Positions 13,983 to 16,967 of a stretch of 16,967 nt of DNA are shown here, one piece after another. The notes below the pieces were generated by a model that saw only the letters and a list, made by a program, of their open reading frames with translations, was not told the origin of the DNA and did not search any database. The stretch is from Streptosporangiaceae bacterium. GTDB taxonomy: Bacteria > Actinomycetota > Actinomycetes > Streptosporangiales > Streptosporangiaceae. A program made the translations under genes and the position numbers. The DNA lies in assembly GCA_030039095.1 (NCBI GenBank), contig JASHQP010000167.1:1-16967 (forward strand), given 5' to 3'. Positions within the stretch are counted from its first letter, which is position 1. Each line of letters starts with the position of its first letter.

Positions 13983-14001
13983 CGTCACCTTGACAGTGAC
14001 G
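13983..14001. promoter_or_regulatory. Inverted repeat CGTCAC-N7-GTGACG upstream of the metallophosphoesterase
   Basis: Perfect 6-bp arms (13983-13988 and 13996-14001) surround a 7-nt centre. The sequence TTGACA within it matches a -35 hexamer, but no suitable -10 follows at 16-18 nt. A repressor or activator site is possible. Confidence 0.3.
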
Positions 14002-14023
14002 GAGCGTTGCTGCCAAGCGCCCG

Positions 14024-14040
14024 TCAGCCTGCCAGGGCGC
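14024..14040. repeat. 17-bp direct repeat, second copy
   Basis: TCAGCCTGCCAGGGCGC here is identical to 13368-13384, which is the stop and last codons of the yqeY gene. The copies are in the same orientation 656 bp apart and bracket yqeY plus the long palindrome. Confidence 0.8.
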
Positions 14041-14066
14041 CCCCTAGGCCCGCGGCATGACACCAT

Positions 14067-14981
14067 GTGTGGATGCGACGACAAGTCCTCATCGGTACCG
14101 CAGCGGCAGGGGCCGGCGTTCTCGGCTACGCCTCGGTCATCGAGCGCAACTGGTTTGCGCTGCGCCGCTACGACGTCCCGGTGCTCCCCGCTGGCGCCCG
14201 CCCGCTGCGGCTTCTGCACATATCCGACATGCACCTTACCCCCGGCCGGCATCGGCTGCTCTCGTTCATCAGGTCGCTGGACGCCCTCCAGCCCGACCTG
14301 GTGGTCAACACGGGTGACTCGATAGCCCACCCGGACGCCATCGAGCCGCTCATGGAGGCGCTCGGCCCGCTGCTCGACCGGCCCGGCGTGTTCGTCTACG
14401 GGTCCAACGACCTCTACACGCCGAAGCCGCGAAACCCCGCACGCTACCTGTGGCGCGACAGTTCCGTTCGGGCGCGCGACGTGCCCGACCTGCCCTGGCC
14501 CGAGCTCGGAGCGAGCATGGAGGCGGCGGGCTGGATGAACGCGAACAACCGGCGCGGCATGATCAAGGCGGGCGACCTGAACATCGCGGTGGCCGGCGTG
14601 CATGACTCGCACATCGACTACGACCGGTACGACGAGATCTCCGGCCCGGCCGACCCAACGGCCGACCTGCGCCTCGGCGTGATGCACTCGCCCGAGCCCT
14701 CGGTCATGGACAGGTTCGCCGGCGACGGCTTCGAACTCCTGCTCGCCGGCCACACCCACGGCGGCCAGGTCTGCCTGCCCTGGTACGGCACGATCGTGAC
14801 CAACTGCGGCATCGACCCGGAGCGGGCGCGGGGCCTGCACCGGCACCCCGCGGACGCCACCGGCCCGAACCACCCCTGGCTGGAGGTCTCGGCTGGCCTC
14901 GGCACATCACCATGGGCGCCGTTCCGGTTCTGCTGCCGCCCGGAAGCCTCGCTGCTGACCCTGGTTCCGCGGATCAGCTGA
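14067..14981 (+). CDS. Membrane-anchored metallophosphoesterase (Rv3683-like)
   Basis: A 304-aa calcineurin-like phosphoesterase. Motifs in order: DMH at 54-56 (LLHISDMHL), GD at 83-84 (VVNTGDS), and near the C-terminus GVMHSPEP and [10 protein letters not shown], the two metal-ligand histidine blocks. The usual GNH[DE] block appears as YGSNDLY (111-117), a lineage form seen in actinobacterial relatives. The N-terminus MRRQVLIG plus a hydrophobic run (to about residue 22) suggests a membrane anchor or Tat-like signal, placing the catalytic domain outside. Relatives of this architecture (YkuE/YaeI) act on phosphodiester or nucleotide-lipid substrates; the target here is unknown. GTG 14067 and ATG 14073 are both possible starts; neither has a clear ribosome site. 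It lies downstream of the PBP region in Streptomyces and mycobacteria as well. Confidence 0.9.
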   Translation: MWMRRQVLIGTAAAGAGVLGYASVIERNWFALRRYDVPVLPAGARPLRLLHISDMHLTPGRHRLLSFIRSLDALQPDLVVNTGDSIAHPDAIEPLMEALGPLLDRPGVFVYGSNDLYTPKPRNPARYLWRDSSVRARDVPDLPWPELGASMEAAGWMNANNRRGMIKAGDLNIAVAGVHDSHIDYDRYDEISGPADPTADLRLGVMHSPEPSVMDRFAGDGFELLLAGHTHGGQVCLPWYGTIVTNCGIDPERARGLHRHPADATGPNHPWLEVSAGLGTSPWAPFRFCCRPEASLLTLVPRIS

Positions 14982-15003
14982 GCGCACGACCGCGCAGCGT
15001 CCG

Positions 15004-15009
15004 CTAGAC
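15004..15009 (+). promoter_or_regulatory. Candidate -10 for tRNA-Pro
   Basis: TAGACT fits TAnnnT and ends 15 nt before the mature tRNA 5' end, leaving room for a short leader. No clear -35 is seen. Confidence 0.35.
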
Positions 15010-15024
15010 TCTGGGAGCGGTCGG

Positions 15025-15101
15025 CGGGGTGTAGCGCAGCTTGGCAGCGCGCTTCGTTCGGGACGAAGAGGCCGCCGGTTCAAATCCGGCCACCCCGACC
15101 A
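15025..15101 (+). tRNA. tRNA-Pro, anticodon CGG
   Basis: A complete 77-nt cloverleaf with encoded CCA (15099-15101). The acceptor CGGGGTG (15025-15031) pairs with CACCCCG (15091-15097). The anticodon arm CTTCG/CGAAG (15052-15056/15064-15068) holds loop TTCGGGA with anticodon CGG at 15059-15061, reading CCG. The T arm contains GGTTCAAATCC. Such tRNA 3' ends are common integration sites, and the sequence beyond it here is accessory in character. Confidence 0.97.
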
Positions 15102-15112
15102 CGAAACACGCA

Positions 15113-15148
15113 GGTCACGCACCTTTGCGTGGCCCCGCCCGAAGCGGG
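15113..15148 (+). terminator. Hairpins following tRNA-Pro
   Basis: GGTCACGCA (15113-15121) pairs with TGCGTGGCC (15126-15134), 9 bp with one G-U-type pair, around CCTT. A second stem, CCCGC/GCGGG (15134-15138/15144-15148), follows at once. Their position just after the tRNA suggests transcription termination. Confidence 0.5.
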
Positions 15149-15319
15149 ACCACCCTCTCGGTGCGCCCGCCGGGAGAATTCCTCCCAGCTTTCCGCGAGA
15201 CGCGGGTCTGCAGCAGCGCGTAGAGCATTGCCACCGGCGAATTCGGACTGGCGGCAGCGCGCTCGTCGCGCATTGGCTCGGTCACATGGCTGTACCGGTC
15301 GGCACACCAGGAGGCCGGC

Positions 15320-15592
15320 ATGAGTGACCAGCTGTCTCTGTTCGGGCCCGAGCCCGCGCCGAGCCACGACTGCTTCAGACATGGTCCGTGCAAGACCTGC
15401 GGCGCGACCAGACCCGCAAGTTTCACCGGCCACCCGTTCCTCGAGCTCGTCTCGCAGGAATGCGCCAATTGCAACCGCGCCACGCTCACCCAGATCTTGC
15501 GCGCGGGTCAGGCAGGCGACCGCGAGGCGTTCGGGTGCGCGTGGGACAGGCACTCCCCGCCGCGGCGGAACCGACGCAGGAGAACACGGTGA
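15320..15592 (+). CDS. Small protein with two CxxC motifs, zinc-ribbon-like, unknown function
   Basis: A 90-aa protein I do not recognise as a named family. A strong Shine-Dalgarno, AGGAGG, lies about 6 nt before the ATG at 15320, supporting a real gene. It opens MSDQLSLFGPEP, a style common in small phage and integrative-element proteins. CKTC (24-27) and CANC (48-51) form a plausible zinc ribbon; extra cysteines are at 18 and 73. The C-terminus is very basic (RRNRRRRTR), which could bind nucleic acid. The stop overlaps a following GTG (GTGA) that has its own AGGAG, so it was the first gene of a coupled pair. It stands alone in the accessory zone between tRNA-Pro and the IS fragments. Confidence 0.65.
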   Translation: MSDQLSLFGPEPAPSHDCFRHGPCKTCGATRPASFTGHPFLELVSQECANCNRATLTQILRAGQAGDREAFGCAWDRHSPPRRNRRRRTR

Positions 15593-15614
15593 CCAACGAC
15601 GACGCGCCTGCGCC
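15589..15614 (+). pseudogene. Broken second gene of the pair: start codon and first codons only
   Basis: GTG at 15589 overlaps the previous stop by 4 nt and has AGGAG upstream, a typical coupled start. It reads MTNDDAPAP and then meets sequence that codes in another frame for an IS630 transposase tail. Beyond that junction its own frame gives only low-complexity Ser/Thr/Pro sequence. I infer that the gene was cut by an insertion followed by deletion. The breakpoint is approximate. Confidence 0.45.
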
Positions 15615-15767
15615 TCCCAGGACGACCTGGAGAACCAGATCACCGAGTTCACCATCGGCTGCAACAAGACCGCGCATCCCTGGAAATGGAAGTACGACGC
15701 CGACGCTGAGCACGCCCGCTACCTCCAGCGCCACCCCGGGAAAGGGAACATCACCCAGGCCACCTGA
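15615..15767 (+). pseudogene. 3' remnant of an IS630-type transposase
   Basis: This stretch codes SQDDLENQITEFTIGCNKTA followed by HPWKWKYDADAEHARYLQRH and a stop at 15765-15767. It matches the C-terminal tail of IS630-family transposases (typically ...FTIGYNKTA.PWKWKYDA...). The DDE core is absent, so only the end survives. It has no start of its own and is in a different frame from both small genes before it. It differs in sequence from the tail of the intact IS630 element next to it, so it derives from another element. Confidence 0.7.
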
Positions 15768-15821
15768 CCCAACAGAACGTGACGGCGAACCCCTCAAGGA
15801 ACAGTGATCTGCTGCACTAAC

Positions 15822-15842
15822 GATCTTTAACGTTCAGGGTTA
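15822..15842 (+). repeat. Left terminal inverted repeat of the IS630 element
   Basis: Begins GATCTTTAACG and ends AGGGTTA; 17 of 21 positions match the reverse complement of 16947-16967. Confidence 0.7.
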
Positions 15843-15886
15843 GATGTTCGGCTGAGCGGTGGCGGTCGTCGGTGTATCTGTTTGTC

Positions 15887-16432
15887 ATGAGGTATCCCGA
15901 CGGTGGCGGGCTGGACGCGGCTGAACGTGCCAGGCGTGAGCGGGTGCGGCTGGCTGCGGCGGAGCTGATCGAGGCTGGGGCCAGTGACGTGGAAGTGGCG
16001 CGGCGGTTTCGGGTCAGCCGGATGTCGGCGAACCGGTGGCGGCGGGCGCTGGTCTCGGGGGGCCGGACGGCGCTGGCGTCGCGCGGTGCGGCCGGGGCGA
16101 GGTGCAAGCTCACCGCGGCTCAGCTGGGTGAGCTGGAGTCGGTGCTGGACGCCGGGCCGGCGACCTCGGGGTGGGATGAAGATCAGTGCTGGACGCTGGC
16201 GCGGATCGCTGAGGTGATCCGTGTGCGGTTCAGGGTGGACTACACGCTGGCGGGGGTGGACCTGCTGTTGCACCGGATCGGCTGGAGTGTGCAGGTCCCG
16301 GCCCGGCGGGCGGCCGAACGCGATGAGCAGCGGATCGCCGCGTGGCGGGCGCAGACGTGGCCGGTGATAAAAAAACAGCGGCTGACCTGGGGGCCTGGAT
16401 CTGCTTCGAGGACGAGTCAGGCCAGGGCTTAA
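15887..16432 (+). CDS. IS630 transposase, upstream frame (HTH domain; OrfA)
   Basis: This 181-aa frame begins [20 protein letters not shown], a common IS630 opening, at ATG 15887; an in-frame GTG at 15872 is less likely. [19 protein letters not shown] is the helix-turn-helix that binds the terminal repeats, and a second DNA-binding segment follows ([33 protein letters not shown]). It ends by itself at 16430-16432 shortly after an A7 run, losing the catalytic domain. The OrfA product alone would be a DNA-binding protein, while -1 frameshifting at 16369-16375 would give the full transposase of about 358 aa. Confidence 0.9.
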   Translation: MRYPDGGGLDAAERARRERVRLAAAELIEAGASDVEVARRFRVSRMSANRWRRALVSGGRTALASRGAAGARCKLTAAQLGELESVLDAGPATSGWDEDQCWTLARIAEVIRVRFRVDYTLAGVDLLLHRIGWSVQVPARRAAERDEQRIAAWRAQTWPVIKKQRLTWGPGSASRTSQARA

Positions 16433-16962
16433 GGCCTCCGAGAGGCCGTACCTGGGGCCGGCGCGGCCATACCCCCGTGGTCGCGGTCACCGGTGGCAGC
16501 AACAAGCGCGTGTCCCTCGCCGCGCTGATCGCGGTGCGGCCCGGACTCCGGCCGCGGCTGATCTACCGGGTGCACCGTCGGCGGGACAAGCGCAAGGGCT
16601 TCACCGAAGCGGACTATGCAGCGCTGCTGGACGCCGCGCACCAGCAGCTGAGCGGCCCGCTGGTGGTGGTGTGGGACAACCTGAATACTCACGTCAGCGT
16701 CGCGATGGCCGAGCTGATCGCGGCCCGGGACTGGCTGACCGTCTTCCAGCTGCCGCCGTACGCCCACGAGCTCAATCCGGTCGAGCTGGTCTGGTCGCAC
16801 CTGAAGAGATCGCTGGCCAACCTGGCCAAGCGCAACCTGCGCGAACTAACCGTCCTGGTCAAGACCCGGCTGCGGCGCATGCAGTACCGGCCCGGCCTCC
16901 TCGACGGCTTCCTCGCCAGCACCCACCTCGACCTCACACCCTTCTGTAACCCCGACCCTTAA
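16342..16962 (+). CDS. IS630 transposase, downstream frame (DDE catalytic domain; OrfB)
   Basis: This frame carries the catalytic core. CFEDESG has the first Asp, [10 protein letters not shown] the second and [13 protein letters not shown] the Glu, the DDE triad of IS630/Tc1-mariner enzymes. Other landmarks are [11 protein letters not shown] and VSLAALIAV. The ATG at 16342 has no ribosome site; the frame is probably entered at the A7 site by -1 frameshifting from OrfA rather than started independently. All key residues are intact, so the element may still be active. The stop at 16960-16962 lies within the right terminal repeat. Confidence 0.9.
   Translation: MAGADVAGDKKTAADLGAWICFEDESGQGLRPPRGRTWGRRGHTPVVAVTGGSNKRVSLAALIAVRPGLRPRLIYRVHRRRDKRKGFTEADYAALLDAAHQQLSGPLVVVWDNLNTHVSVAMAELIAARDWLTVFQLPPYAHELNPVELVWSHLKRSLANLAKRNLRELTVLVKTRLRRMQYRPGLLDGFLASTHLDLTPFCNPDP
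16369..16375 (+). other. A7 slippery site for -1 frameshifting
   Basis: In the OrfA frame the codons are ATA AAA AAA CAG, which places A AAA AAA exactly as an X XXY YYZ heptamer. A -1 slip continues with ACA GCG GCT into the OrfB frame ([14 protein letters not shown]). A possible downstream hairpin, GGCCTC-CGA-GAGGCC, lies about 60 nt away. Confidence 0.75.
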
Positions 16963-16967
16963 GGATC
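16947..16967 (-). repeat. Right terminal inverted repeat of the IS630 element (possibly incomplete)
   Basis: Read on the minus strand it begins GATCCTTAAGG and pairs with the left repeat at 17 of 21 positions. The window stops here. Confidence 0.65.

Larger units (their letters stand above)
15822..16967 (+). mobile_element. IS630-family insertion sequence (right end at or beyond window edge)
   Basis: Two overlapping frames encode an IS630 transposase bounded by imperfect terminal inverted repeats. The left end (15822-15842) begins GATCTTTAACG; the right end (16947-16967, read on the other strand) begins GATCCTTAAGG. They agree at 17 of 21 positions. The window ends within or exactly at the right repeat, so the outer border and any TA target duplication cannot be checked on that side; a TA lies just left of the left repeat at 15818-15819. 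Confidence 0.85.

Noticed and set aside
13990..13995. Perfect TTGACA as a -35 box for the metallophosphoesterase
   Set aside because: No TAnnnT element follows at 16-19 bp; the next candidate is over 45 bp away. It sits in the centre of an inverted repeat instead.
10797..14060. A 1087-codon open frame on the plus strand across the PBP, yqeY and flanks
   Set aside because: It is an out-of-phase shadow: Arg/Gly/Pro-rich composition with no domain, running across a terminator, the opposite-strand yqeY gene and intergenic DNA. The overlapping frame at 10975-13296 has all PBP motifs.
15080..15667. A 195-codon minus-strand frame downstream of the tRNA
   Set aside because: It crosses part of the tRNA and the CxxC gene, has no family signature or ribosome site that I can see, and its composition fits a shadow frame.
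1..16967. CRISPR arrays, toxin-antitoxin pairs or a defence island
   Set aside because: No regularly spaced repeats were found. The only small-gene pair (15320-15614) lacks toxin or antitoxin signatures and its second gene is broken.

Overview
The window is GC-rich, with GTG starts, strong third-position GC bias and an actinobacterial gene order, so it comes from a high-GC Actinomycetota chromosome. The species cannot be named from the sequence. From about 1 to 15,100 it is a conserved core block. The order tilS, DUF2342-type metalloprotease, dacB, ppa matches the tilS side of Streptomyces. The order crp, MBL hydrolase, Nudix, RidA, DUF4177, two ArsA/Get3-like ATPases, wblA, class A PBP, YqeY, metallophosphoesterase, tRNA-Pro matches the Streptomyces crp-wblA region and, in large part, the mycobacterial Rv3676-Rv3683 block (recalled from knowledge, not searched).

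Layout. 1-2893 (minus strand): dacB, then a zincin-like metalloprotease, then the 5' end of tilS, which is cut by the window edge. 3003-4293 (plus): inorganic pyrophosphatase, then a Crp/GlxR-type regulator. 4355-6680 (minus): a tight four-gene run (51-aa DUF4177 protein, RidA-like, Nudix, MBL) whose genes overlap or abut. 6757-7803 (minus): a membrane-anchored SPFH/stomatin protein, divergent from the tandem ATPase pair at 8002-10217 (plus). 10313-10612 (minus): WblA, an iron-sulfur WhiB-type regulator, converging on the ATPases and divergent from a PonA2-like bifunctional penicillin-binding protein (10975-13296). The 362-bp wblA/PBP spacer has two BldD-like palindromes. 13368-13823 (minus): GatB/YqeY-domain protein. 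14067-14981 (plus): membrane-anchored metallophosphoesterase. 15025-15101: tRNA-Pro(CGG).

Downstream of the tRNA the character changes to accessory DNA. There is a small two-CxxC protein, a translationally coupled second gene that is broken after a few codons, a 3' remnant of one IS630-type transposase, and a nearly complete IS630-family element (15822 to the window end) with imperfect terminal repeats and an in-phase A7 slippery site. This looks like the scar of an element integrated beside the tRNA.

Functionally the core block combines peptidoglycan synthesis and trimming (PBP, DacB), cAMP- and redox-type regulation (Crp, WblA), metabolite repair (RidA, Nudix, MBL) and a Get3-like ATPase pair. 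I see no CRISPR array and no obvious new defence system. The most unusual sequence is a perfect 23-bp-arm palindrome with a 3-nt centre at 13887-13935, in the divergent spacer between yqeY and the metallophosphoesterase. Next are the 17-bp exact direct repeat bracketing yqeY and the ATPase pair in which only one partner carries the signature lysine.
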